From the NCBI GenBank assembly GCA_900473205.1, contig UCLB01000007.1, positions 408,645 to 472,644 of the forward strand: 64,000 nt of DNA. The letters run 5' to 3'. Both the position numbers and the translations under genes were made by a program. Shown here one piece after another: positions 9,269-18,767 of this stretch. Origin of the DNA: Hyphomicrobiales bacterium (GTDB taxonomy: Bacteria > Pseudomonadota > Alphaproteobacteria > Rhizobiales > Rhizobiaceae). Under the pieces are notes generated by a model. The model worked only from the letters and a program-made list of their open reading frames with translations. It did no database searches and was not told where the DNA came from. The stretch's first letter is position 1. Each line of letters begins with the position of its first letter.

Positions 9269-10888
9269 ATGCGCTTTTTACCCGTCAGCCTCACGACCAT
9301 TCTGGTGGAACTTGCCGATCTCGATCAGACGCTTGCGCTCTTCGCATCGCTGGAGGCCGACCCTATCGATGGTATCGAGGAGACGGTTCCGGCAGCCCGC
9401 ACGTTGATGATCCGTTTCCGGCCGGAGAAGATCGAGGCGGAAGCCTTGGCTGGCGAAATCGCCACGCGTGATCTCTCCGCCAAGATAGCGCCATCCGACA
9501 AGCTGGTCGAAATTCCGGTGCGTTATGATGGCGAGGATCTGGCCGATGTCGCCGAGTTGACGGGGCTTACCGTCGAAGAGGTCATTCGTCGCCACACGGA
9601 CAGCGAATTCACCGTTGCCTTTTGCGGCTTTGCCCCGGGCTTCGGTTATCTCGTGGGTGGCGATCCCGCGCTGCATGTGCCGCGCCGCCAAAGCCCACGC
9701 ACCCGCATTCCAGCCGGATCGGTTGCGCTCGCCGGTGCCTTCAGCGGCGTCTATCCGCAAAACAGCCCCGGTGGCTGGCAAATCCTTGGCACCACGCCGC
9801 TGAAAATGTGGGATATCGAACGCGAGCCAGGCGCGCTTTTCCAGCCCGGTTACCGTGTCCGGTTTTTCGACATGGACAAGGCGGGACGCAGCATTGAGGC
9901 TCCCGCTGCCAAACCTGCTGCTGCCAAAGCCGTCGCGAACAGCGATGCCGCGCATTTCGAAGTGCTGGCAACACCCATGCCCGCAGTGTTCCAAGACCTT
10001 GGCCGTTTCGGGCAAACAGGGCAGGGCGTGTCGGCCTCCGGCGCTCTCGATCGCTCTGCCTTCAACGCTGCAAACCGCATCGTTGGCAACCCGGCGAATG
10101 CTCCATGTCTGGAACTGACGCTGGGAGGCTTTTCCTTCAGAAGTTCAAGCCGTGCCGTGATCGGCGTTACGGGTGCGTCCTGCGTCATAACAGTTAAATC
10201 TGAAACTTACAGCTTCGAAGCCACCCCCTATACGCCGATCTCGCTGGAGACCGGCGATGTCGTAACATTCAGCAATCCCTCGGCTGGCATGCGCTGTTAT
10301 CTCGCTGTCCGTGGCGGTTTCGATGTCGCGCCGGTTCTGGGCAGTTCTGCTACCGATACACTGGCCGTCGTTGGGCCGGAGAGTGTCGTGGCCGGTTCCG
10401 TGGTCAATCTGCGCGATGAAAAAAGCGGACTTTCCAGTGTCTCCATCGATGAGGTTCCAGCTTTCGATCTGCCCAAGGCAGGCGACGTCGTCACGCTGGA
10501 TGTCGTCTACGGGCCGCGCACCGACTGGTTCACGCAAAAGGGCATCGAAACGCTGACAAGCCAGCACTGGCAGGTCACGCCGCAATCCAGCCGCGTCGGC
10601 ATTCGCCTTGCGGGTGAGGTGCCGGTGGAGCGCAAGGACAGTGCGGAATTGCCGAGCGAAGGCACGGCCACCGGCGCGATCCAGATACCGCATAGCGGTC
10701 AGCCAGTTCTGTTTCTGGCCGACCACCCGCTGACGGGTGGATATCCTGTCATCGGCGCCGTTGCGGAATATCACCTCGATCTGGCGGGTCAGATACCCAT
10801 CAACGCCAAAATCCAGTTTCGCCCGCTCGGGCCATTCACGGACATTCCGGTAAAAAAGAACACAGAAATTTCGGGAGACAAGCCATGA
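9269..10888 (+). CDS. fused 5-oxoprolinase subunits B and C (KipI-KipA type)
   Basis: This single 539-residue chain joins two normally separate proteins. The first half (about residues 1-215) is the PxpB/KipI (AHS1) domain with [32 protein letters not shown] and [13 protein letters not shown]. The second half (about 230-539) is the PxpC/KipA (AHS2) domain starting [21 protein letters not shown]. Both halves look complete. AHS1-AHS2 domains also form the carboxyltransferase part of urea carboxylase, which matters because a biotin carboxylase-BCCP gene follows directly. The start at 9269 is chosen because GAGG lies 6 bases upstream and it clears the upstream stop; an ATG at 9254 overlaps the previous gene. 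Its stop overlaps the next start as ATGA. Confidence 0.9.
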   Translation: MRFLPVSLTTILVELADLDQTLALFASLEADPIDGIEETVPAARTLMIRFRPEKIEAEALAGEIATRDLSAKIAPSDKLVEIPVRYDGEDLADVAELTGLTVEEVIRRHTDSEFTVAFCGFAPGFGYLVGGDPALHVPRRQSPRTRIPAGSVALAGAFSGVYPQNSPGGWQILGTTPLKMWDIEREPGALFQPGYRVRFFDMDKAGRSIEAPAAKPAAAKAVANSDAAHFEVLATPMPAVFQDLGRFGQTGQGVSASGALDRSAFNAANRIVGNPANAPCLELTLGGFSFRSSSRAVIGVTGASCVITVKSETYSFEATPYTPISLETGDVVTFSNPSAGMRCYLAVRGGFDVAPVLGSSATDTLAVVGPESVVAGSVVNLRDEKSGLSSVSIDEVPAFDLPKAGDVVTLDVVYGPRTDWFTQKGIETLTSQHWQVTPQSSRVGIRLAGEVPVERKDSAELPSEGTATGAIQIPHSGQPVLFLADHPLTGGYPVIGAVAEYHLDLAGQIPINAKIQFRPLGPFTDIPVKKNTEISGDKP

Positions 10889-12609
10889 AAAAAGTGCTGA
10901 TCGCCAATCGCGGCGAGATCGCGGTGCGCATCATCCGCGCCTGCCGGGATTACGATATCGCCTCCGTAGCCGTCTATGCCGATCCCGATCAGGATGCGCT
11001 TTTCGTGCGTCTGGCGGATGAGGCCTATGGGCTGGAGGGTGTGCGCCCTGCCGAAACCTACCTCGATATCGAAAAACTGATTGCCATTGCCAAGCGCTCC
11101 GGTGCCGATGCGGTTCACCCCGGCTACGGCTTCCTGTCCGAGCGCGCCGAGTTTGCACAGGCCGTGATTGATGCCGGGCTGATCTGGATCGGCCCCGATC
11201 CTGAGGTCATCAAGGTGCTGGGCGACAAGGTCGAAGCACGGCGCATCGCCACCAGCGTTGGTGCCCCGCTCGTTGCTGGCAGCGACGGTCCGGTGTCGAC
11301 ATCGGCTGAGGTCATCGCCTTTGCCGAACAACACGGCCTGCCGGTTGCCATCAAGGCTGCGCATGGCGGTGGCGGGCGTGGCATCAAAGTCGCGTGGAAA
11401 ATGGAAGAGATCGCCGATCTCTACGAATCCGCCGTTCGTGAAGCGACCGCTGCTTTTGGGCGCGGCGAATGTTTTCTCGAACGGTTCCTGGACCGTCCGC
11501 GCCACATCGAAGCGCAGGTCATTGCCGACAAGCACGGCAATGTGGTCGTGCTGGGCACGCGCGATTGTTCGCTCCAGCGCCGTAATCAGAAGCTGATCGA
11601 AGAAGCGCCAGCACCCTTTCTGACGCCTGAGCAGCGCCAGAAAATCCATGATGCGGCCAAAGCGATATGCGCGGCGGCGGGTTACTCCGGTGCTGGCACG
11701 GTGGAATTCCTGCTGGGCGTCGATGGCACGATTTCCTTCCTCGAAGTCAACACCCGCCTTCAGGTGGAACATCCGGTGACCGAGGAAACGACGGGCATCG
11801 ATTTGGTCATCGAGCAGTTCCGCGTGGCGGACGGCCAGCCGTTGCGCATCCTCGAAACACCGGAAGCACGCGGCCATTCCATGGAATTCCGCATCAATGC
11901 CGAAGACCCCGGTCGTGGCTTTCTGCCAACCCCCGGCGCGATCACGGTTTTCGATCCGCCATCCGGCCCCGGCATCCGTCTGGATAGCGGTGTTGTATTA
12001 GGCTCGACCATTCCCGGCGTTTTTGACTCGCTGATGGCAAAGCTCATCGTCACGGGCGTTGATCGCGACCAGGTGCTGCGCCGCGCCCGCCGCGCCCTGA
12101 AGGAATTCCGCATCGAAGGCATCGCCACGGTTCTGCCCTTCCACCGCGCCGCAATCGATACGGATGATTTCATAGGCACGGACGGTTTCAAGGTTCACAC
12201 CCGCTGGATCGAAACCGATTTTGCCGCCATGCCCGATGCGATGGAACGCCCCGCTCCGGCAGAGGATGCCTCCGTCACCCGCACTTGGCTCGAAATCGAC
12301 GGCAAACGCGTCAGCGTCGGGCTGCCCCATCTGTTGCTTTCGGGCCTCGGCGGAGTGGGCAGCAATGGCCCTGCTGCTACCTCATCCGCAAAGCCGCAGG
12401 AAGACGGGATCACGGCGCCGGTCTCTGGCACCTTGCAGTCTTTCAAGGTGGCGGATGGCGATGCCGTGTCAGAGGGTGATCTCGTGGCTGTCATGGAAGC
12501 CATGAAAATGGAAACGCAACTGACCGCGCCGAAATCCGGCAAGGTCCGCTTGCGCGTCAAGGAAGGTGATTACCTTCAGGCAGGTGATGTGGTGCTCGTT
12601 TTCGAATGA
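10885..12609 (+). CDS. biotin carboxylase fused to biotin carboxyl carrier domain
   Basis: The 574-residue protein has an N-terminal biotin carboxylase module (about residues 1-445). It begins [20 protein letters not shown], with the glycine-rich ATP loop [10 protein letters not shown], and contains [17 protein letters not shown]-terminal biotinyl domain carries the biotin lysine in EAMKMETQ (Lys541). A full-length single-chain BC-BCCP without a carboxyltransferase is unusual for fatty-acid synthesis. Translational overlap (ATGA) with the fused pxpB-pxpC gene suggests its partner is the AHS1-AHS2 chain, as in urea carboxylase. The likely reaction is biotin-dependent carboxylation in lactam or amide breakdown; the substrate is unknown. 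A hairpin at 12633-12654 ends the operon. Confidence 0.9.
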   Translation: MKKVLIANRGEIAVRIIRACRDYDIASVAVYADPDQDALFVRLADEAYGLEGVRPAETYLDIEKLIAIAKRSGADAVHPGYGFLSERAEFAQAVIDAGLIWIGPDPEVIKVLGDKVEARRIATSVGAPLVAGSDGPVSTSAEVIAFAEQHGLPVAIKAAHGGGGRGIKVAWKMEEIADLYESAVREATAAFGRGECFLERFLDRPRHIEAQVIADKHGNVVVLGTRDCSLQRRNQKLIEEAPAPFLTPEQRQKIHDAAKAICAAAGYSGAGTVEFLLGVDGTISFLEVNTRLQVEHPVTEETTGIDLVIEQFRVADGQPLRILETPEARGHSMEFRINAEDPGRGFLPTPGAITVFDPPSGPGIRLDSGVVLGSTIPGVFDSLMAKLIVTGVDRDQVLRRARRALKEFRIEGIATVLPFHRAAIDTDDFIGTDGFKVHTRWIETDFAAMPDAMERPAPAEDASVTRTWLEIDGKRVSVGLPHLLLSGLGGVGSNGPAATSSAKPQEDGITAPVSGTLQSFKVADGDAVSEGDLVAVMEAMKMETQLTAPKSGKVRLRVKEGDYLQAGDVVLVFE

Positions 12610-12632
12610 TGGGCGGTTAGCTGCTCGTAAAC

Positions 12633-12654
12633 AAGGGCCAGGACGCTGGCCCTT
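12633..12654 (+). terminator. hairpin at end of the pxp operon
   Basis: A perfect 9-bp stem (12633-12641 with 12646-12654) with loop GACG lies 23 bases after the last stop codon of the operon. It lacks a proper T-run, so it may mark an RNA end rather than a classic intrinsic terminator. Confidence 0.5.
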
Positions 12655-12778
12655 CCCCAAGAACAGAGTGGCAGCAATATGCGAAGGGTGGATGGAGGTT
12701 TCGGTTTGGCCCGTTAGACGGGCAAGGCCGAAGCCGCTCCCGTCTACCGCCGCAACCTCCTACCCGTAACCCTCACGC

Positions 12779-13171
12779 TCAGAGACCGTTCGCTTCACTC
12801 TGCGGTCCCACAGACTGGAGCAGGGAAATAAGATCAGCCGTGCGGTAAGGTTTGGATAGGCGCGGCGTCGCGGCGAAAGCTTCCGGCATTGAAAGATCTT
12901 CAAGGCCGGAAATGAAGACGAAGGGCGTCTTGTGCTTGATCAGCAATTCGGCCGCAGGAAAAACCATCTGTCCTCCCAGATCGATATCGAGAATGGCGGC
13001 GTCCAGTTTGAAGCCGGGATCGGCCAGCACCTCAACCGCCCGTTCTACATCCGAGATCGGCCCGAAGACTCTGGCGCCTGCCTCCTCAAGGGTCATCAAT
13101 ATGTCCGAGGCTATGAGATATTCGTCCTCCACCACGAGAAACTGACGTCCCGCAAGAAGCTGTGTCGACAT
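12779..13171 (-). CDS. stand-alone response-regulator receiver domain
   Basis: The 130-residue protein consists of one CheY-like receiver domain with no output domain. The acidic pair is in VVEDEYL (about residues 13-19), the phospho-acceptor aspartate in ILDIDLGG, and the conserved lysine in SKPYRTADL. The start ATG at 13171 is preceded by a strong GGGAGGAAA site; an upstream in-frame ATG is less well placed. The type is common in rhizobia, where such proteins work in phosphorelays or with HWE-kinases. No kinase is encoded nearby, so its partner is elsewhere. It is divergent from the GNAT gene. Confidence 0.85.
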   Translation of the reverse strand: MSTQLLAGRQFLVVEDEYLIASDILMTLEEAGARVFGPISDVERAVEVLADPGFKLDAAILDIDLGGQMVFPAAELLIKHKTPFVFISGLEDLSMPEAFAATPRLSKPYRTADLISLLQSVGPQSEANGL

Positions 13172-13329
13172 GGTTTTTCCTCCCGTCATGAAAACCGGGC
13201 AAACACCGAAAAGTTCGCTGGGCAGAGTGGCTATAATCGTTAAAAATGATGCTGGGCGTGCAGATAACCTGCAAAGACGACGGTTTTATAAAGCGGTGAA
13301 AGACCAAAATCATCAGGAGATGACGCAAG

Positions 13330-13899
13330 TTGACAGAATTCGAAACGCTGCCACTCGAGCGCCTGAGCGGTGAGGGATGTGCCGAGACCGGGGCGGATGC
13401 CCGGGCCTTTTGCCTTGGCGTCATCCAGCAGGTCTATGGCATCGCCTATCATCCCGATTGGCATGCCGATCTCGATTCGCTTGCTCTTGCGGCTGCAGAT
13501 AGCTGGTTTTCAAACGAAAACCGCGGTGCTTTCTTTCTCGTCCGCAATCTTCAGGGTCAGATCATAGCGACCGGAGGCCTTTATGATCTAGCGCGAAAGC
13601 CGAACACGGCAAACCGTCTGGCGCAGCGTTATGATGCGATGGAAAATGTCTGCCAGATCGTGCGCGTCTATCTCGATGCATCCGTGCGGCGCATGGGTCT
13701 TGGAAGCCGGATTGTCCGTGTATTGGAAAACGAGGCGAAGACCCTGAATTACAATGCAGCCTATCTGCATGCGGATGCCCAGACCGCGGGCACGTTGCTG
13801 TTCTGGAGAGACAGCGGCTACCGGGAGTTCGACCGCTTTACCTATCCGTCCCCGACAGGAACCGACACCAGCGTCGATTTCGACAAGCTTTTGGCATGA
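13330..13899 (+). CDS. GNAT-family N-acetyltransferase
   Basis: The 189-residue protein has a GNAT fold. The acetyl-CoA loop motif RRMGLGSRIVRVLENEA is near residue 119, preceded by a CQIVRVYLDASV strand, and the C-terminal LLFWRDSGYREFDRF matches the beta6-alpha4 region. The frame opens with a TTG at 13330, with AGGAG 10 bases upstream; no in-frame ATG exists nearby. The substrate cannot be told. It ends in a strong shared terminator with the convergent beta-glucosidase gene. Confidence 0.8.
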   Translation: MTEFETLPLERLSGEGCAETGADARAFCLGVIQQVYGIAYHPDWHADLDSLALAAADSWFSNENRGAFFLVRNLQGQIIATGGLYDLARKPNTANRLAQRYDAMENVCQIVRVYLDASVRRMGLGSRIVRVLENEAKTLNYNAAYLHADAQTAGTLLFWRDSGYREFDRFTYPSPTGTDTSVDFDKLLA

Positions 13900-13903
13900 T
13901 AAA

Positions 13904-13932
13904 AAAGCCGCCCGATTTTGCCGGGCGGCTTT
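13904..13932. terminator. bidirectional intrinsic terminator between GNAT and beta-glucosidase genes
   Basis: A perfect 11-bp stem (13904-13914 with 13922-13932) has T-rich tracts on both exits. It lies between two convergent genes and can serve both. Confidence 0.85.
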
Positions 13933-13981
13933 CTGTTTTGAAACGTCTATTCCCAAGACGGGAAGCGAAGGGGACACGCCC

Positions 13982-16453
13982 TTAGATGGACGTATCGGAG
14001 ACCGGACCGAGCCATAGCGTCGGGTTGTCGATAACGATACGGCCGCGAATATCACCAGCGTTTGCGGCAATCACCAGCTCATATTGACCTTCATCCGAAC
14101 GGAAGGCTTTCGCGTCCACATCGAAGAAGCTGAGATCGCGTTGTGTCACCTTCAACGTCGCGCTCGCGGTTTCGCCCGCTGCCAGTTCAAGCTTGGCAAA
14201 AGCCCGCAGCTCTTTCTCCGGTCTGGAGACGGAAGAACCCAGCGCACGCACGTAAAGCTGCACGACATCAGAGCCCTTGCGCGCACCCGTATTGGTCACA
14301 TCGACAGTGACGGTGATGCCGTTTTCACTCATGACGCTGGTGGAGGCCTTGGCCTCGCCCCAGGCAAATTGCGTGTAGCCCAGACCGAAACCGAAAGGGA
14401 AGAGCGGCTCTACGCCGTGGGTATCGTGGTGACGGTAACCGACGAAGACGCCCTCGTCATAACGCACATGCCCATCCTGACCGGGGTAGACCAGCGGATT
14501 GTCGGTGATCGCGGAGTTATCCGAAAGCGATTTCGGGAAGGTCTGCGGCAGGCGTCCGCCCGGTTCCGCATCGCCGAAGAGAACGTCGGCGACGGCGTTG
14601 CCGAGTTCCTGACCCGGATACCACAGCTGAAGAACGGCTTTGACCTTGCCCAGCCACGGCATTTCCACGGGACCGCCGGTTTGCAACACGACGACGGTGT
14701 TGGCGTTGACGGCGGCGACTTTTTCGATCAGCTCTTCCTGGCGACCGGGGAGGCGCATATTGGGCAGATCGAGCCCTTCGGTGTCCCACTGGCCTTCACG
14801 GCCGACAAAGAGAATTGCGACATCGCAAGCAGCAGCCTTGGTAACGGCCTCTTCGATGGCGGCATCGCCCAACGGCTTTTCGACGCCGAAGCGAATGGCG
14901 GTCAGGTGAATACCGTCAGCGGTAGCGGCAGGGGAGCAATATTCGATGGTCAGCGTGTAGCTGCGCCCGGCTTCCAGCTTCAGGGATTGCCGCTGTTCTC
15001 TGTTGGCGGTGCCGAAATAGTTGTCGCCGGGTGCCCAGCCGTCAAAACCATTTACCACCAACTCGCTATCCACATAGAGCTTGGCGAGGCCGGCATTGGT
15101 CATGCCGAAGATATGCTCGCCGCTATCGGACGGCACGTAGCGCGCGGTGATGCGGGCGGAAAAGTCTGCCGGGTTGAGCTCTGCCGAGGGCAGGTCGAAC
15201 CAGAAGAACTCGCCCTTAGCTGCCGCTTCACTGTGAACCGGCGTGCCTTCCAGCTGTCTTCCCTTGAAGTAATCGACCTGCATGTCGCTTGCGAAAACTT
15301 CGATCAGACGGTTGTTGCTGCATCCGGCAGCGTGGTGGACGCTGTTGGCATTGGAAAGGGCAGCTTTGATACCCTGAAGTGGGCTGACCGTATAATGCGC
15401 GGCTATCTGGGCGCTGCCGCCACCCATGACGCGGGCTTCGGCGGCATTGGGGCCGAGAACGGCGATGCTGTCGAGCGTGGTCTTTGCCAGTGGCAGAATG
15501 CCGTCATTCTTCAGAAGCACGGCACCCTCGGCACCGATCTGGCGAATAAGCGCACGGTCTTCGGGAAGGTCGAGAGAGCTTTCGGTAAGATCAGGCGCGG
15601 TTTCGAATGCACCGACGCGCTCCAGAAGTGTCAGAATACGGCGCGCAGCCTCGCGCACGGTTTCCGCCTTGACCTCGCCCTTGTGCACGGCTTCAACAAG
15701 CTTCTCGCCACGGTCGCGGCTTGGGCCAGGCATTTCCAGGTCCAGACCGGCATTGACCGTTGGTGCGGTGGAATGCGAGCCGAACCAGTCGGACATGACA
15801 ATGCCATCGAAGCCCCATTCCTTCCGCAGCACCTGTGTCAGCAGCCATTCATGTTCGCTGGTATAGGTGCCGTTGAGGCGGTTATAGGACGACATGACGG
15901 CCATGACGCCTGCCTTCTTTACCGCCTGCTCGAAGGGCAGCAAATAGAGTTCGCGCAGGCTGCGCTCATCGATATCCGAAGACATGGTCTGGCGTTCGAT
16001 TTCGGATTCATTGCCGACGAAATGCTTGATCGTCGCAGCAACGCCCTTGCTCTGTACGCCCTGAATATAGGCAACGGCGAGGGCCGCCGTTAGCAACGGG
16101 TCTTCGGAATAGCATTCGAAATTGCGGCCATTGAGGCCCGAGCGGTGAATGTTGACGGTGGGCGCCAGCAGAACCGACGCGCCCTTGCTTTTCGCCTGAC
16201 CTGCCAACGCAACGCCCATGCGCTCCACGAGCGCCGGGTTCCAGGTAGCACCCAATGCGATGGCCACGGGAAAGCAGGCTGCCTTGACACCAGCGACCAG
16301 CGATCCGGCACCGCGCGCGCCATTGGGGCCATCCGTGACCTTGATCTTGGGAACGCCAAGACGCTCAACCGGCACTGTCGTCCAGAAATCGGCACCGGCA
16401 AGCAGCGAAACCTGCTCTTCAAGCGTCATTTGGTTCAGGATATTCTCGATCAT
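13982..16453 (-). CDS. GH3 beta-glucosidase with PA14 insert
   Basis: The 823-residue cytoplasmic enzyme hydrolyses beta-glucosides such as cellobiose or plant glycosides. The GH3 N-terminal barrel has KVTDGPNGARG (about 38-48), KHFVGNESEIERQ (143-155) and the nucleophile in GIVMSDWFGS (Asp222). A PA14 carbohydrate-binding insert lies at roughly 400-530, inside the GH3 C-terminal domain, and a fibronectin-III-like domain ends the protein. No signal peptide is seen. The same architecture is known for the Agrobacterium cellobiose/coniferin-type beta-glucosidase. The gene is downstream of an MFS gene on the same strand, suggesting uptake of the glycoside followed by hydrolysis. The ATG at 16453 fits the family start. 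Confidence 0.93.
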   Translation of the reverse strand: MIENILNQMTLEEQVSLLAGADFWTTVPVERLGVPKIKVTDGPNGARGAGSLVAGVKAACFPVAIALGATWNPALVERMGVALAGQAKSKGASVLLAPTVNIHRSGLNGRNFECYSEDPLLTAALAVAYIQGVQSKGVAATIKHFVGNESEIERQTMSSDIDERSLRELYLLPFEQAVKKAGVMAVMSSYNRLNGTYTSEHEWLLTQVLRKEWGFDGIVMSDWFGSHSTAPTVNAGLDLEMPGPSRDRGEKLVEAVHKGEVKAETVREAARRILTLLERVGAFETAPDLTESSLDLPEDRALIRQIGAEGAVLLKNDGILPLAKTTLDSIAVLGPNAAEARVMGGGSAQIAAHYTVSPLQGIKAALSNANSVHHAAGCSNNRLIEVFASDMQVDYFKGRQLEGTPVHSEAAAKGEFFWFDLPSAELNPADFSARITARYVPSDSGEHIFGMTNAGLAKLYVDSELVVNGFDGWAPGDNYFGTANREQRQSLKLEAGRSYTLTIEYCSPAATADGIHLTAIRFGVEKPLGDAAIEEAVTKAAACDVAILFVGREGQWDTEGLDLPNMRLPGRQEELIEKVAAVNANTVVVLQTGGPVEMPWLGKVKAVLQLWYPGQELGNAVADVLFGDAEPGGRLPQTFPKSLSDNSAITDNPLVYPGQDGHVRYDEGVFVGYRHHDTHGVEPLFPFGFGLGYTQFAWGEAKASTSVMSENGITVTVDVTNTGARKGSDVVQLYVRALGSSVSRPEKELRAFAKLELAAGETASATLKVTQRDLSFFDVDAKAFRSDEGQYELVIAANAGDIRGRIVIDNPTLWLGPVSDTSI

Positions 16454-16489
16454 ACGAGCCTCCGATATTTTTCATGCGAGTGAAAAAGA

Positions 16490-16514
16490 GACGCGCCATC
16501 ATGAACGGCGCGTC
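16490..16514 (-). terminator. hairpin between MFS and beta-glucosidase genes
   Basis: A perfect 8-bp GC-rich stem (16490-16497 with 16507-16514) is followed on the minus strand by a run of Ts. It would attenuate or end part of the transcription leaving the MFS gene before bgl. Confidence 0.6.
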
Positions 16515-16525
16515 CCGACATGGTG

Positions 16526-17809
16526 TCAGCGAACCCCGCGCACGGGGGCGATGGCCAGTGCGCCGAGGAAGGCGCTGATGGCCGCAGCAGCATAGAGGAC
16601 GCCATAATTCTGGCCTCCCGCATTGCCGATGGCGAGAAGAAAGGGTGCCACAGCCGGGGCAATGGATTGCGGCACGGCATTGGCGATGTTGAGAACGCCG
16701 AGATTTCTGGCCGCATGGGTTTCCCGGTCTGGCAAGATATCCACGACAAGTGCCTGATCGACCGCCATATAGACGCCAAAACCTATAGAGGTGACCGCGA
16801 TGCCGCTGTAGAACATCGTCAGGTCTTTTGCGAAAACGATGACCACGATCCCCAGCGCATAGGTCAGCGCAGCCACCAGTACGAAAGCCTTGCGGCGACC
16901 GATGCGGTCGGACATGGAGCCTGACACGAAGGACGAACCGACGACGCAGATGGCGGTTATCAGCGTCGAAACGAACATGATGTCGCCGATATCGGCTTCG
17001 GCAATCTTCAAGTGGTCCATCAGATAATAGACCTGATAGGACGTTAGCACGGCAAAGCCGAAGAACACTAGAAAGCGGCTGAGCCAGGCATAGCCGAAGT
17101 CCGGATGCTTGATGGGGTTTACCCAGAAGCTGCCTAGCAGTTCGGACAAGCCGGGCGCTGTTTTCTGCGGCGCATCCGTCAAGGGGCGGTCTTCGATCAC
17201 CAGGACGAAGACGAGAACCGAGACTAGGCCGATGGCTGTTGGAATGAGAAACATCGCGTTGCTGGCTGTTCCTGTCAGCGCCAGAATGCCACTGCCGATC
17301 AAAAGCGCGATATAGATCGACATGCCTGCAAGGGCGGAAACGAGACCGCGCTGATGTTCCGGCACCTGATCCGGCACGGTTGCCACCAGCGCTGCCAGCA
17401 TGGCGTTGTAAGCGGTCTGGATAACGCACCAGGCGATACCGATGACAATAAGACTGGATGTATAGGCCATCATGATCTGAGCAAGGCTGCCGACGACGAC
17501 GCCAGCCACCAGCCAGGGTTTACGCCGACCGAAGCGGGAACGCGTGCGGTCTGAAAGCTGACCGAAAATAGGGTTTGCCAGAAGAGCGAAAAGCGCGCCA
17601 AGCCCCAGAATGGTGCCAAGGCTTGCGCCCTTGCTCACCGGGTCGAGCGTGTTGACCCGAATGGCCAGCGTCATCGCAACAGGCGTCATGACCGCCGTAA
17701 AAAAGCCGACACTCGCAAGGCCGTAAGTGAGAATGAATGGCAGGCCGACCGAGCGTTCATCGCCCGTTTTAGATGCCTGCGCACCGAGATTTGGGGTTGC
17801 AATACTCAT
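16526..17809 (-). CDS. MFS transporter, likely glycoside uptake
   Basis: The 427-residue protein has twelve predicted helices and the MFS loop motif GQLSDRTRSRFGRRKPW after TM2, with a second SMSDRIGRRKAF in the other half. The RFGRRKPW form recalls the glycoside-pentoside-hexuronide and sucrose-type branches, but I cannot fix the substrate. The ATG at 17809 has GGAGG 9 bases upstream. The gene precedes the GH3 beta-glucosidase on the same strand (72 bases apart, with a hairpin between) and is divergent from a TetR regulator. This fits a regulated glucoside uptake and hydrolysis unit. Confidence 0.87.
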   Translation of the reverse strand: MSIATPNLGAQASKTGDERSVGLPFILTYGLASVGFFTAVMTPVAMTLAIRVNTLDPVSKGASLGTILGLGALFALLANPIFGQLSDRTRSRFGRRKPWLVAGVVVGSLAQIMMAYTSSLIVIGIAWCVIQTAYNAMLAALVATVPDQVPEHQRGLVSALAGMSIYIALLIGSGILALTGTASNAMFLIPTAIGLVSVLVFVLVIEDRPLTDAPQKTAPGLSELLGSFWVNPIKHPDFGYAWLSRFLVFFGFAVLTSYQVYYLMDHLKIAEADIGDIMFVSTLITAICVVGSSFVSGSMSDRIGRRKAFVLVAALTYALGIVVIVFAKDLTMFYSGIAVTSIGFGVYMAVDQALVVDILPDRETHAARNLGVLNIANAVPQSIAPAVAPFLLAIGNAGGQNYGVLYAAAAISAFLGALAIAPVRGVR

Positions 17810-17877
17810 TTTTGAAAACCTCCACCGCAATACATTCGATAACAACGTCGTCCTCCACCGAACTTCGTGTTAAACCT

Positions 17878-17891
17878 ACCGACTACTCGGT
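17878..17891. promoter_or_regulatory. candidate TetR operator in the MFS/TetR gap
   Basis: ACCGA-CTAC-TCGGT is a perfect inverted repeat in the gap between the divergent MFS and TetR genes. A second exact palindrome, GAACCAT-CGC-ATGGTTC, lies at 17927-17943. Their spacing of about 50 bp lets each face one of the two promoters. Binding by the TetR protein is inference. Confidence 0.45.
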
Positions 17892-18009
17892 TATGGCGGG
17901 GAGTCAACTTTTTTCTGTGCCGCAACGAACCATCGCATGGTTCTTAAAACGTTTACGCGCAGGGCCTTTCAAGGCTAAAGGTGCAGTCGGAATGGGGGAA
18001 ACAGCAGAT

Positions 18010-18651
18010 ATGACGGATGAAATGAAAGAGGCGATGTCGCTGGATTTAGCGCCCGGCAAAAAGCGGAAATCCCCCAAAGGCATGATTCGCCGGGAGGCCA
18101 TTCTCGCTGCCGCCATGCAGCATTTCGCCAAGGATGGCTATCAAAACGCATCCTTTGCAGCCATCGCCGCAGAGGTGGGCCTGTCCCTGCCGGGCCTCCT
18201 CCATTACTTCCCGACGAAAGTGGATCTGCTCCTTGCCATTCTGGAAAAGCGCGACATCGAAAGCGCGTCTGCCGTGGGTGAAGAATATGCGGACTGGCAC
18301 AAAGTGCTGCTTGGCCTTGTCGAAATCGCCAGAGCCAACCAGAAAATCCCCAGCGTGGTGCAAGTATTTGCCGTTCTTAATGCCGAAAGCCTGACGACAG
18401 ACCACCCCGCCAGCGCATGGTTTGCCGCCCGCGTCAGCCACCTGCAGAAAAACCTCGTCTCTTCCTTTCAAAAAGGCGTGGCGGCTGGCGAGTTGAGGCA
18501 AGACATCGATCCCCATTCCATTGCCGCCGAACTGATCAGCATGATGGACGGACTTCAGATGCTGTGGCTCAGATCGCCGGAAGAGTTCGACATGGTGACG
18601 GTGTTTTCCGCCTATGTCGATCGGCTGATCGAGGCTATTGAGGCTCGCTGA
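18010..18651 (+). CDS. TetR-family transcriptional regulator
   Basis: The 213-residue protein has a TetR DNA-binding helix-turn-helix near residues 24-70 (IRREAILAAAMQHFAKDGYQ, then LPGLLHYFPTKVDLL). The rest is a helical ligand-binding domain of the BetI/TetR_C_6-like type. I take the ATG at 18010, with GGGGGAA 9 bases before it. An ATG at 17992 is also in frame, and the frame stays open further upstream, but that part overlaps the divergent promoter region. It is divergent from the MFS-beta-glucosidase unit and probably controls it. Confidence 0.82.
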   Translation: MTDEMKEAMSLDLAPGKKRKSPKGMIRREAILAAAMQHFAKDGYQNASFAAIAAEVGLSLPGLLHYFPTKVDLLLAILEKRDIESASAVGEEYADWHKVLLGLVEIARANQKIPSVVQVFAVLNAESLTTDHPASAWFAARVSHLQKNLVSSFQKGVAAGELRQDIDPHSIAAELISMMDGLQMLWLRSPEEFDMVTVFSAYVDRLIEAIEAR

Positions 18652-18767
18652 AACGAAAGCTTTGCAGCTATCACCGAAAAGCGATCCGTTAACGGGTTCT
18701 AAATATCGCAATTCTGCGTCAAGATAGGATAAGAGCTGTTTCAGCATAACAATCAGGATCATGCGGA

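Noticed and set aside
14084..16093. 669-codon open frame opposite the GH3 beta-glucosidase gene
   Set aside because: It is antisense to a complete, clearly recognisable enzyme gene and contains no family motif; long antisense frames are common at this GC content.
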